From DATEOR01 sp035296905 (GTDB lineage: Bacteria > Actinomycetota > Thermoleophilia > Gaiellales > Gaiellaceae), in contig DATHAA010000100.1 in the NCBI GenBank assembly GCA_035296905.1, forward strand, positions 23,572 to 87,571: a stretch of DNA of 64,000 bases. Direction: 5' to 3'. This document shows, piece after piece, positions 17,014 through 24,912 of the stretch. The translations under genes and the position numbers were made by a program. The notes below the pieces were generated by a model. It saw nothing but the letters and a program-made list of their open reading frames with translations, ran no database searches and was not told where the DNA came from. Numbering within the stretch: position 1 is the first letter of the stretch; every line of letters begins with the position of its first letter.

Positions 17014-18546
17014 TTACTGCGAGTCGGCCTGGGAGATGACCTGCGGTGTGCCGACGCGCTCGGAGGCGTCCGACTCGGCGCGCACGTCGACAAGCAGCGC
17101 CTCGAGCTCCGGACGCATGAGCGTCTCCTTCTCGAGCAGCGCCGCGGCCAGGACGTCCAGGGAACGGCGGTGCTTCGTGAGCAGGCGGACGGCCTCCTCG
17201 AAGGCGTGGTCGCAGAGGCGAGCTTGCTCCTCGTCGCGCACGCGCTTCGTGTGCTCGGAGAGCGCGTAGTTGTCTGCGCGCATCGTCCGTGAGGACACCT
17301 CGTCGCCCATGCCGAACTCGAAGATCATCTCGCGCGCCAGATCCGTCACGCGCTCGAGGTCGTTGGCGGCGCCATTCGTCACCGCGCCGAAGACGATCTG
17401 CTCGGCGGCGCGGCCCGAGAGCAGAACCTTCATCAGGTCGAGGAGCTCCTCCTTCGTGTGGAGGTAGCGGTCCTCCTGCGGCGTGTTCAGCGTGTACCCG
17501 AGGGCACGCCCGCGCGAGACGATGGTCACCTTTTGGACAGGCTGAGGGCTGCCGACGAGGTGCGACATGAGCGCGTGCCCGCCCTCGTGGTAGGCGAGAA
17601 TACGCTTCTCCTTCTCGGTCACGACGCGGCGCTGCTGCAGGCCGGCGACCACCCGCTCCATCGCGTTCTCGAAGTCGAGCTGGCGGATGTGGCCCAGTTC
17701 CGCGCGGCCCGCGAAGATCGCTGCCTCGTTGCAGATGTTGGCGAGGTCGGCGCCGGTGAGGCCTGCGGTCTGGCGCGCGATCACCTCGAGGTCGACATCG
17801 GGCGCCATCGGCTTTCCTCGGGTGTGCACCTTGAGGATCGCCTCGCGGCCAGCGAGGTCGGGCGGAGCGACGAGCACCTGCCGGTCGAACCGGCCGGGAC
17901 GAAGGAGTGCAGGGTCGAGATCCTCGAGCCTGTTCGACGCGCCGATGATGACGACGCCGTCTGGGCCGCGGAAGCCGTCCAGCTCGACGAGGAGCTGGTT
18001 CAGGGTCTGGTCGTGCTCGCGGTTGAAGCTCGTGCCAGAGCGGCGCATTCCGACCGCGTCGAGCTCGTCGATGAAGACGATCGCGGGCGCGTTCTTGCGC
18101 GCCTTGTCGAAGAGCTTGCGGATTCGGGCGGCGCCGAGACCGGCGAACATCTCGACGAAGGCCGACGCGCTCTGCGAGTAGAAGGTCGCCCCCGAGGCAT
18201 GCGCGACGGCCTTGGCGAGCAGCGTCTTTCCGGTCCCTGGAGGCCCGTAGATGAGGATGCCCTTCGGGACGCGTGCGCCGAGGACGGAGAAGCGTTTCGG
18301 GTTCTGGAGGAAGTCGACGACCTCCTGGAGCTCGGCGGCGGCCTCGTCGACACCGGCGATGTCTTCCCAGCCGACGGCAGACTTCGAGTCCGGCTCGACC
18401 TCCGTCGGTTTCACCCGCGGCATGAACGCGAGCATGCGCCAGAAGAAATAGACGAGCAGCCCGAGGAAGATCAGGGGCAGCCAGGTGAACAGCTGGTCCT
18501 TGAGGTAGCTCAGAAAGTCGACGATCACCTCCACCCCGACCCTCAT
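17014..18546 (-). CDS. ftsH: FtsH-family AAA+ zinc metalloprotease with minimal N-terminus
   Basis: A membrane ATP-dependent protease. The AAA module has Walker A GPPGTGKT, pore motif FVEMFAG, Walker B IVFIDELDA and the SRH ending ALLRPGRFDRQ. The protease part has the zinc site HEGGH and a distal Asp in the NDLERVTDLAR region. At 510 residues it is much shorter than the usual 600-650. Only one hydrophobic helix (about residues 19-40) precedes the ATPase, so the first membrane helix and the periplasmic domain of standard FtsH are missing. Whether a full-length FtsH exists elsewhere is not visible. Confidence 0.9.
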   Translation of the reverse strand: MRVGVEVIVDFLSYLKDQLFTWLPLIFLGLLVYFFWRMLAFMPRVKPTEVEPDSKSAVGWEDIAGVDEAAAELQEVVDFLQNPKRFSVLGARVPKGILIYGPPGTGKTLLAKAVAHASGATFYSQSASAFVEMFAGLGAARIRKLFDKARKNAPAIVFIDELDAVGMRRSGTSFNREHDQTLNQLLVELDGFRGPDGVVIIGASNRLEDLDPALLRPGRFDRQVLVAPPDLAGREAILKVHTRGKPMAPDVDLEVIARQTAGLTGADLANICNEAAIFAGRAELGHIRQLDFENAMERVVAGLQQRRVVTEKEKRILAYHEGGHALMSHLVGSPQPVQKVTIVSRGRALGYTLNTPQEDRYLHTKEELLDLMKVLLSGRAAEQIVFGAVTNGAANDLERVTDLAREMIFEFGMGDEVSSRTMRADNYALSEHTKRVRDEEQARLCDHAFEEAVRLLTKHRRSLDVLAAALLEKETLMRPELEALLVDVRAESDASERVGTPQVISQADSQ

Positions 18547-18566
18547 CGGCGTGAGGGTCGAAAACC

Positions 18567-19661
18567 TTAAACCACGATTTCGAGGCGCTCGTTCGGCCTG
18601 TAGCGACGACCGACCTTCGCGGACGAGAGGCCATCCGTGAGGACGATGTCGCCGGTGAAGTCGTTCTGCCCACGGATGAGAGCCGAGCCGATTCCGTACG
18701 AGTCGACGGGCACCCCGCGCTCTTCGAAGTTTCGGATCTTCTCCGCGTCGAAGCCGCCCGAGGCGACGATCTTGATCCGCTCGAACCCGGCCTCGTCGAG
18801 AGCGTTACGGACCTTCCAGACGAGGCGCTCGTTCACCCCGGTCGGCTTGAAGTCGCCCATCTCATCCCAGAGCGAGCGGTCGACGAGGGTCTCCGAGGTG
18901 TCGAGACGTACTCCCCACAGCCGGCCGCCAAGCGCGCGGGCAACTTCGAGCGCCGTCTCGACGGAATTGTTCTCGAAGTCGACGAGGACGGTGACGTTGA
19001 TGTCGGGAGACTCGCGCGCGGCCCATTCCGCGAATTTCGTCGCCGCGAGCACGGTGTTGCCGCCGTAGGCCGAGATGAGCGCGTGCGGGACGGTGCCGAC
19101 GCCCCTCCCGCCCCACCAGGAAGCCTGGGCGTCCGTGGTCATCCCGATCGGGAAGTCGATGCTCGCGCCGGCAACGTGAGCCGCGTAACCGTCACCGGTC
19201 TGGATGCTGTGGTGGTCGTGCCGGGCGGGCATGAAGATGATCGGCTTCCTGTTCGCCGCCTCGATCACGCGGCGCGTGTTCGTGGAGACGAGGGTTCGGC
19301 GAGCCAGGACTCCCAGGTAGACGGTCTCGAGGTGGGCGAAGAGAGTGAAGTCGCCCTCGATCGTCATCACCGATTCCCGCGGGGCGACCTCGTCGCCGTC
19401 ATAGAGAGCGTGGACGGTCAGCGCCTCCCAGTCGTGCGAGCAGAGCTTGAGGACGGCGATCGCCTCGTCCATTCCGCCGAGCACGGCCTCGTTCTTCTGG
19501 AAGACCTGCATGACCACGCGCGGGTGCCGGCCGTCCGCGAGCAGCGTTTCGCGGGCGTGGTTGAAGTAGGCGTCGGTGTACCAGCCCTCCCGCATCTTCT
19601 CGACGGGGAGGTCGAAGATCTCAGGTGGGAGGCGCTTCCTCCGCTGCTCCGTTATCGCCAT
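18567..19661 (-). CDS. Nicotinate phosphoribosyltransferase-like enzyme
   Basis: This should form nicotinate mononucleotide from nicotinate and PRPP in NAD salvage. The 364-residue protein has the family's early YTDAYF motif, HDWEALTVHALYDGDEV and ESVMTIEG, then MPARHDHHSIQTGDGYA. The phosphate-binding C-terminal half has VDFENNSVETA, VRLDTSE, IVASGGFDAEKI and DSYGIGSALI. Its start overlaps the DUF1385 gene by 41 bases, a large overlap, but I see no better in-frame start before the conserved FDLPVEKMREGWYTDAYF. It could act on a related base. Confidence 0.82.
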   Translation of the reverse strand: MAITEQRRKRLPPEIFDLPVEKMREGWYTDAYFNHARETLLADGRHPRVVMQVFQKNEAVLGGMDEAIAVLKLCSHDWEALTVHALYDGDEVAPRESVMTIEGDFTLFAHLETVYLGVLARRTLVSTNTRRVIEAANRKPIIFMPARHDHHSIQTGDGYAAHVAGASIDFPIGMTTDAQASWWGGRGVGTVPHALISAYGGNTVLAATKFAEWAARESPDINVTVLVDFENNSVETALEVARALGGRLWGVRLDTSETLVDRSLWDEMGDFKPTGVNERLVWKVRNALDEAGFERIKIVASGGFDAEKIRNFEERGVPVDSYGIGSALIRGQNDFTGDIVLTDGLSSAKVGRRYRPNERLEIVV

Positions 19662-20442
19662 TTGCAGGCGATTCTACTTCCAGCCGCAGGCATTCCTCGA
19701 GGGCGAGGTTCGCAACCTCGAGCTGCTCGGGCGTGGGCTCCGCAGTGACGAAGCGGTGTTGGAGCTCGTGCCCCGGCATCGCAAGCGCGCGGGCGATCGG
19801 GTTCTTCTCGTTCTGCACCATCCAGGAGAAGAGCTCCACCGAGGCCGCGAGCGCGCCGATGCCGGCCGCCGCGCGGGCCGCGGGACGCAGAGACGAGGGC
19901 GCCCGCGTGGCAAGGGCATTTCCGACCGCAGAGGTGAGAAGGAGCGGGCCGAGGAGGTGCGAGCCGCAGCGCTCGTGCTCCTTCGCGCGCGTCTCGCCGT
20001 GCTCGTAGCTCCCGATGGAGATGTGCTCGGCTCCGTGGTAAGAGGCGAGGTTTGAGCCGCGCATCGCCACTGCGGCGGGCCCAACCGCCAGTGCGGCTGC
20101 GAGGACCTCCTGCGCAGCCATGGAGAGCCTGCTGCCGCGGACGAGCCGCACTGCCGCCGCGCTCCCGACCATGGCGGCCGCCACCGCAGGGCGCTGGAAG
20201 GGAAGCTGCGCCGCCGGGATCCGGCGTCGGATCTCGGGCAGGAGCGCGAAGATCTCCGCCATCCGCGCAGGGCCCCGGATCAGGTGGTTCTCGATCTCGG
20301 CCGCCCGCAGGGGCTTGAGCCCGGAGGCCACCTCCAGCCCATCGTCCTCGAGGCGAACGGCGCAGGCCCAGTAACGGGGACCGTGCACGAGAACCCCGTT
20401 GGCGAGGGCCATGCCCCCGAGCCGAACCTTGTCCCTGCTCAC
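19621..20442 (-). CDS. DUF1385 family membrane-associated protein
   Basis: A 273-residue protein of the YqhQ/DUF1385 family, whose role is unknown. The signature motifs are GGMALANGVLVHGPRYWA at the front, SYHGAEH in the middle, the following HERCGSHLLGPLL, and the ending MPGHELQHRFVTAEPTPEQL, with about four hydrophobic stretches between. The His and Cys residues suggest metal binding. The GTG at 20442 overlaps the M20 peptidase stop (GTGA), and a TACACT box six bases upstream may give extra internal transcription. NAPRT-like synthesis follows. Confidence 0.82.
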   Translation of the reverse strand: MSRDKVRLGGMALANGVLVHGPRYWACAVRLEDDGLEVASGLKPLRAAEIENHLIRGPARMAEIFALLPEIRRRIPAAQLPFQRPAVAAAMVGSAAAVRLVRGSRLSMAAQEVLAAALAVGPAAVAMRGSNLASYHGAEHISIGSYEHGETRAKEHERCGSHLLGPLLLTSAVGNALATRAPSSLRPAARAAAGIGALAASVELFSWMVQNEKNPIARALAMPGHELQHRFVTAEPTPEQLEVANLALEECLRLEVESPANGDNGAAEEAPPT

Positions 20443-21707
20443 TCTCCGAGTGTACGTGCCACGTGCATGAGAAAGCGGGTTCCAAGCTCGAGGTCGTCCA
20501 CCGGGATGCGCTCGTCGGCGGAGTGGATCAAAGCCGCTGCGACCTCGGAGTCCATCGCTCGCATCGGGAAGAACCCGTAACAGACCGTCCCGAAGGCAGT
20601 GCGCATGAAGTGGCTGTCCGTGAACCCGGCGTTGACGATGGGAGCAAGCGCCGCTCCCGGCTCCAACGACTCGACGAAGCTTTCGATCGCACGCCAGAGC
20701 GGGGTGTCGAGGGGCGAAGCCGTGCCGCCGACTCCCTCGACCCAGACGAAGTCGTAGTTGTCCTCGCCGAGCGCCGCGCGAATCTCGGCCTCCGCCTCGG
20801 CCTGCGTTTCGCCCGGCAACAGACGGCAGTCGCAGACCACGGTGCAGAGCGCGGGGATGACGTTCGTCTGCTTGGACGCCTCGATGATGGTCGGCGAAAT
20901 CGCGTGGGAGAGCATCGGCTCGACGACCGCCCGGAGCGGCTGCTCGAGCTCGGTGGGGTCGCTCGTCCCCACGAGCCGGAGGAAGGCTTCCGCCTCGGGC
21001 AGTGTCCGGGTCTTGGGCCTGTACTCCGCCAGGCGCTGGATGAGCCGCGCGGCCCGCACCAGTGCGTTGTCCGCGATTCCCGGCATGGACGCGTGTCCGC
21101 TGCGGCCGTGAACGCGGAGGACAAAGGGCGAGCTCATCTTCTCGGCGGTCCCGCACAGATATGCGGGGCGCCCGTTGATCACCAGCCGGTCGCCGCCGCC
21201 CTCGTTCACGCAGTAGTCAGCGCGGATCGCGTCAGGATGGTTGTCACAGAGCCAGGAGAGCCCGAAGTCCTCGCCGACCTCCTCGTCGGCCGAGGCCACG
21301 AAGATCACGTCGCCGGCCGGCACGAACCCCTCCCGGGCCAGGGTGGCCACGGCGACGGCCCCTGCCGCCACGTGGCTCTTCATGTCCAGGGCCCCGCGCC
21401 CCCAAATCTCCCCGTTGCGAAGCTCGCCCGACCACGGGTCGAGGGTCCACTCCTCGGGATCGGCGCGCACCGTGTCGGTGTGCGAGATGAGCGCGAGCGT
21501 CGGGCCGCCGCGGCCCGGAATGCGTGCGACGAGGTTCGCCCGCTCCGGCACCTTGGCGAAGAGCTCGCACTGAACCCCCGCGTCTTCGAGATAGGCACGG
21601 AGGAGGTCGGCGGCAAGGGTCTCGTTCCCCGGCGGATTGACCGTGTTGGCGCGCAGAAGCTCCTGCAGGAGCTCGGTCGCCTCGTCACGCACCGAGACCG
21701 TAGTCAT
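20439..21707 (-). CDS. M20-family metallopeptidase/deacylase
   Basis: A 422-residue two-domain zinc enzyme of the ArgE/DapE/carboxypeptidase G2 group. The catalytic domain has ALISHTDTVRAD (first His and Asp), GRGALDMKSH (bridging Asp), ASADEEVGED (catalytic Glu pair) and a C-terminal His in TDSHFMR. The dimerisation domain lies between, starting near SSPFVLRVHGRSGHAS. The substrate could be an N-acyl amino acid or a dipeptide. The ATG at 21707 lies only 21 bases from the divergent rarA start, with a TATGCT box six bases upstream. Confidence 0.88.
   Translation of the reverse strand: MTTVSVRDEATELLQELLRANTVNPPGNETLAADLLRAYLEDAGVQCELFAKVPERANLVARIPGRGGPTLALISHTDTVRADPEEWTLDPWSGELRNGEIWGRGALDMKSHVAAGAVAVATLAREGFVPAGDVIFVASADEEVGEDFGLSWLCDNHPDAIRADYCVNEGGGDRLVINGRPAYLCGTAEKMSSPFVLRVHGRSGHASMPGIADNALVRAARLIQRLAEYRPKTRTLPEAEAFLRLVGTSDPTELEQPLRAVVEPMLSHAISPTIIEASKQTNVIPALCTVVCDCRLLPGETQAEAEAEIRAALGEDNYDFVWVEGVGGTASPLDTPLWRAIESFVESLEPGAALAPIVNAGFTDSHFMRTAFGTVCYGFFPMRAMDSEVAAALIHSADERIPVDDLELGTRFLMHVARTLGE
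20449..20454 (-). promoter_or_regulatory. Possible internal -10 box for the DUF1385 gene
   Basis: Minus-strand TACACT lies inside the end of the M20 peptidase gene, six bases before the GTG at 20442. Confidence 0.35.
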
Positions 21708-21713
21708 CGGGTG

Positions 21714-21721
21714 AGCATACT
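21714..21721. promoter_or_regulatory. Shared divergent -10 region of the M20 peptidase and rarA
   Basis: Minus-strand TATGCT (21714-21719) is six bases from the peptidase ATG. Plus-strand CATACT (21716-21721) is seven bases from the rarA GTG. The two boxes overlap, so one symmetric site may fire in both directions. Confidence 0.45.
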
Positions 21722-21728
21722 TCCCACC

Positions 21729-22973
21729 GTGAGCGATCTCTTCTCCGATGCAGCGCGCGGGCGCCTCGAAGACTTCGCGCCCCTCGCCACCCGGCTGCGG
21801 CCGCGGAGGCTCGATGACTTCGTCGGGCAGGAACAGGTCGTGGGGCCGGGCTCGGCGCTCGCTCTCGCGATTGCCGCGGACCGGATCGGCTCGGCGATCT
21901 TCTACGGCCCGCCCGGAAGCGGGAAGACCACGCTGGCGCGCATCGTCGCCGAGACGACCGGGGCGGACTTCGAGGAGCTCTCCGCGGTCTCGGCCTCGGT
22001 CTCCGATGTCCGTGCTGTCCTCCAGCGCGCGACTGAGCGCCTGGGAACGAGCGGGACCCGCACGATCCTCTTCCTCGACGAGATCCACCGCTTCAACAAG
22101 GCCCAGCAGGACGCTCTTCTGCCTGCCGTCGAGTCCGGGCTCATCACGCTGATCGGCGCGACGACGGAGAACCCGTACTTCGAGGTCAACTCGGCCCTCC
22201 TCTCGCGCTCGCAGATCTACGAGCTCGAGCCTCTCTCGGACGAGGACTTGGAGGTCATTGTCCGCAGGGGAGCCGAGCACCTCGGCGTCGAGCTCTCGGG
22301 CGACCTCGTGATGCTCGTGGCCCGCCGGGCAGGCGGTGATGCCCGCGCCGCGCTCAACACCCTCGAACTGGCCGCCCAGACCGCCGGCGCCGAGCGCGTC
22401 GCAGTCGAGGAGCGCCACGTCGAGGACGCCGCGCGGCGCCGCCGGGTGGTCTATGACAAGGGCGGGGACGCTCACTACGACTTCACGTCGGCGTTCATCA
22501 AGGCGATCCGCGGCTCCGATCCCGACGCCGCTCTTTACTACCTCGCGTCCATGCTCGAAGGCGGCGAGGACCCCCGCTTCATCGCGCGGCGCCTGATCGT
22601 GCACGCCTCCGAGGACATCGGCATGGCCGACTCCCGGGCGCTCCTGGTCGCGGTCGCGGCGGCGCACGCGGTCGAGCACGTCGGGTTGCCCGAAGCGCGG
22701 CTCAACCTTGCGCACGCGACGATCTACCTCGCGCAGGCACCGAAGTCGAACGCCGTGATCAAGGCGATCGGCGCGGCGTCCCAGGACGTACGCGAGCACG
22801 GCGCTCTACAGCCGCCAAAGGCGCTTCGCGACGCCCACTACCCGGGCGCGAAGAAGCTCGGCCATGGGCAGGGCTACGTCTATCCGCCCAACGACCCGTC
22901 CGGCTACGAGGTCGACTACCTCCCGGACGAGCTCAAGGGCCGCACGTACTACGAGCCCGAGGAAGACGCGTGA
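21729..22973 (+). CDS. rarA: RarA/MgsA replication-associated AAA+ ATPase
   Basis: A clamp-loader-like ATPase that acts at stalled replication forks. The 414 residues show the MgsA/WRNIP1 plan: RPRRLDDFVGQEQVVGPGS, Walker A YGPPGSGKTT, Walker B LFLDEIHRFNKAQQD, sensor 1 GATTENPYFEVNSALLSR, then the tetramerisation part with HYDFTSAFIKAIRGSDPDAA, RRLIVHASEDIG and YPPNDPSGY. Helicase-type motifs are absent, as expected. It starts at GTG 21729 and is coupled downstream to an alpha/beta hydrolase by GTGA. The longer open frame to the left is shadow coding. Confidence 0.92.
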   Translation: MSDLFSDAARGRLEDFAPLATRLRPRRLDDFVGQEQVVGPGSALALAIAADRIGSAIFYGPPGSGKTTLARIVAETTGADFEELSAVSASVSDVRAVLQRATERLGTSGTRTILFLDEIHRFNKAQQDALLPAVESGLITLIGATTENPYFEVNSALLSRSQIYELEPLSDEDLEVIVRRGAEHLGVELSGDLVMLVARRAGGDARAALNTLELAAQTAGAERVAVEERHVEDAARRRRVVYDKGGDAHYDFTSAFIKAIRGSDPDAALYYLASMLEGGEDPRFIARRLIVHASEDIGMADSRALLVAVAAAHAVEHVGLPEARLNLAHATIYLAQAPKSNAVIKAIGAASQDVREHGALQPPKALRDAHYPGAKKLGHGQGYVYPPNDPSGYEVDYLPDELKGRTYYEPEEDA

Positions 22974-23740
22974 GGCTGAATACCTACGAGTGGGGGGATC
23001 CCGAGGCTCCGCTCGTCGTCTGCCTCCACGGCGTCACAGGGCACGGGCTCCGCTTCCGCAAGCTCGCGGAAGAGCGGCTGGCCAACCGCTTCCACGTGGT
23101 CGCGGCGGACCTGCGCGGGCACGGGCACTCGACCTGGGAAGAGCCATGGGACATCGCCACCCACGTGGCCGACGTGCTCGAGACTTTCGACCGGCCCGCG
23201 TACTGGATCGGCCACAGCTTCGGCGGCCGGCTGACGATGCACGTCGCCGCGGAGCAGCCCGAGCTCGTCCAGCGGGCGGTCCTCCTGGACCCGGCCATCT
23301 TCATCCCCCCGTTCTGGGCGGACGACCTCGCCGCGGACGCCCGCAAGGAGGAGTCCTACGCGTCGGTGGACGAGGCGATCCAGACGCGCATCGTCCGCAG
23401 CGGCCTCGCGCATACTCCGCGCGAGATCCTCGAAGAGGAGGTCGCCGTCCACGGCGTCGAGCGGCCCAACGGACGCATCGGCTATCGCTATTCGGAGAAC
23501 TGCGTCGGCGAAGCGTACATGGAGATGGCAACGCCTCCTCCGCCGTTCGACGCCCTGCGGATCCCGACGCTCGTCGTGGTCGGCTCTCTATCGAAGATCG
23601 TAGGGGCGGGCGAGGTCGAGCTCTACAAACAAACACTCGGCGACCTCTTCACGCTCGAGGTCGTGCCCGGGGGGCACAGCGTCCTCTGGGACGCGTTCGA
23701 GGAGACCGCGGCGGCGGTCGACGCGTTCCTTGAGGCCTAG
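22970..23740 (+). CDS. Alpha/beta hydrolase
   Basis: A 256-residue soluble hydrolase. The oxyanion segment is VCLHGVTGHG, the nucleophile elbow is GHSFGGR, the acid is probably in the VVVGSLSKIVG region, and the His is in PGGHSVLWD. A lid region lies between residues 105 and 180. The GTG overlaps the rarA stop. The gene converges on the arginase-family gene and the two stop codons share the bases CTAG. The substrate is unknown. Confidence 0.85.
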   Translation: MRLNTYEWGDPEAPLVVCLHGVTGHGLRFRKLAEERLANRFHVVAADLRGHGHSTWEEPWDIATHVADVLETFDRPAYWIGHSFGGRLTMHVAAEQPELVQRAVLLDPAIFIPPFWADDLAADARKEESYASVDEAIQTRIVRSGLAHTPREILEEEVAVHGVERPNGRIGYRYSENCVGEAYMEMATPPPPFDALRIPTLVVVGSLSKIVGAGEVELYKQTLGDLFTLEVVPGGHSVLWDAFEETAAAVDAFLEA

Positions 23741-24636
23741 AGAATTCGTTCGCCGAGGGCGCTGGCAACCAGCTCGACGGCGAGCTGGGCGGTCGCGTTC
23801 TCGCGGTCGAGGATCGGGTTCACCTCGACGACGTCCATCGAGCCGAGGAGGCCCGACTCCGCGACGAGCTCCATGGCCAGGTGCGCTTCCCGGTAGGACA
23901 GGCCGCCGCGCACGGGCGTCCCGACTCCGGGAGCGACGTCTGGTTCGACCACGTCCATGTCGAGGGAGACGTGGACGAACGCCGCGTCGGCCACGCGCTC
24001 GAGCGCCTCGCGGACGACAGGCTCCACGCCGTGCCGGTCCAGGTCGGTCATGGTGGAGACGGACACGCCGAGTCGGCGCACGAGCTCGCGCTCGCCCTCG
24101 TCGAGAGAGCGCACGCCGATCAGGAAAACGTGCTCCGGCTTCACGGCCGGAAGCGGCCATGCATCGCTGCTGAAGGCGTCGTCTGCCAGCCCGAGTGCGA
24201 CGGCGAGAGGCATCCCGTGGACGTTTCCGCTCGGCGTGGTCTCCGGTGTGTTCAGGTCGCCGTGGGCGTCGAACCAGAGCACTCCCCCGGCTCCGTGGGT
24301 CGCGGCGAGGCCGCCGAGCGTCCCGAGCGCGATCGAGTGGTCGCCGCCGAGGACAATGGGAACGGAGCCATCCTTGGCCACCGCCGCGACACGGCGCGCG
24401 ACGCGCTCGCAGGCGTCCTTGATCTCGGTGAGAAAGCGGGCTCTCGGGTTCCCGGAGGCGGTCGCCTCCGGAACCACGGTCTCGACGTTGCCCCAGTCCG
24501 CACACTCGAACCCGAGGCGCGAGAGGCGGTCGTCCAGTCCCGCGTAGCGGATCGCGGAGGGTCCCATGTCCACGCCGCGGCGACCTGCGCCCAGGTCGAG
24601 CGCGCCGCCGATGACTGCGAGCTTTCGCTTGTGCAC
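23737..24636 (-). CDS. rocF: Arginase/agmatinase family ureohydrolase, most like arginase
   Basis: Hydrolyses a guanidino compound, probably arginine to ornithine and urea, using two manganese ions. Both metal motifs are complete: LGGDHSIALG, WFDAHGDLNTPETTPSGNVH and VSLDMDVVEPDVAPGVGTP. The SGNVHGMPL segment is typical of arginases rather than agmatinases. The length (299) is normal. It starts at GTG 24636 with a TAGCTT box seven bases upstream and no Shine-Dalgarno sequence. Formiminoglutamase is the main alternative. Confidence 0.85.
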   Translation of the reverse strand: MHKRKLAVIGGALDLGAGRRGVDMGPSAIRYAGLDDRLSRLGFECADWGNVETVVPEATASGNPRARFLTEIKDACERVARRVAAVAKDGSVPIVLGGDHSIALGTLGGLAATHGAGGVLWFDAHGDLNTPETTPSGNVHGMPLAVALGLADDAFSSDAWPLPAVKPEHVFLIGVRSLDEGERELVRRLGVSVSTMTDLDRHGVEPVVREALERVADAAFVHVSLDMDVVEPDVAPGVGTPVRGGLSYREAHLAMELVAESGLLGSMDVVEVNPILDRENATAQLAVELVASALGERIL

Positions 24637-24643
24637 GGAGAGG

Positions 24644-24649
24644 AAGCTA
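24644..24649 (-). promoter_or_regulatory. -10 box for the arginase-family gene
   Basis: Minus-strand TAGCTT, seven bases before the GTG at 24636. Confidence 0.5.
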
Positions 24650-24712
24650 ATCAGCCGCTGCCACGGAACGCGTCAAGAGGCGACGCGGCGTCCGATACGC
24701 TGTCCCCCGCGC

Positions 24713-24785
24713 GGCGAGGTAGCTCAGTTGGTAGAGCACACGGCTGAAAACCGTGGTGTCGCCGGTTCGATTCCGGCCCTCGCCA
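24713..24785 (+). tRNA. tRNA-Phe (anticodon GAA)
   Basis: The cloverleaf folds cleanly. The acceptor strands GGCGAGG and CCTCGCC pair, the D arm has AGCTCAGTTGGTAGAGC, and the anticodon arm is CACGG-CTGAAAA-CCGTG with anticodon GAA. The T arm has GGTTCGATTCC, and A is the discriminator base. The CCA end is not encoded. Confidence 0.95.
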
Positions 24786-24912
24786 CCTGGGGTATCCGAC
24801 CAACACCCCGAAAATCGGGTGGAGGAGACCCGGAGTGACGAGTCGGGCCGCGGCGGAAGCAGCCGGACCCACCTCCCGGCGAGCTAGGAAGCCTCTTTTG
24901 TCGTGAGTTGGG

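Noticed and set aside
20463..21728. Extension of the rarA frame and a very long open frame on both strands
   Set aside because: Both are mirror coding of the M20 peptidase and rarA. Conserved motifs start at 21729 (plus) and 21707 (minus).
24786..24912. Possible terminator or attachment core after tRNA-Phe
   Set aside because: Short GC inverted pieces exist but none is followed by a T run, and no second copy of the tRNA end was found in the window.
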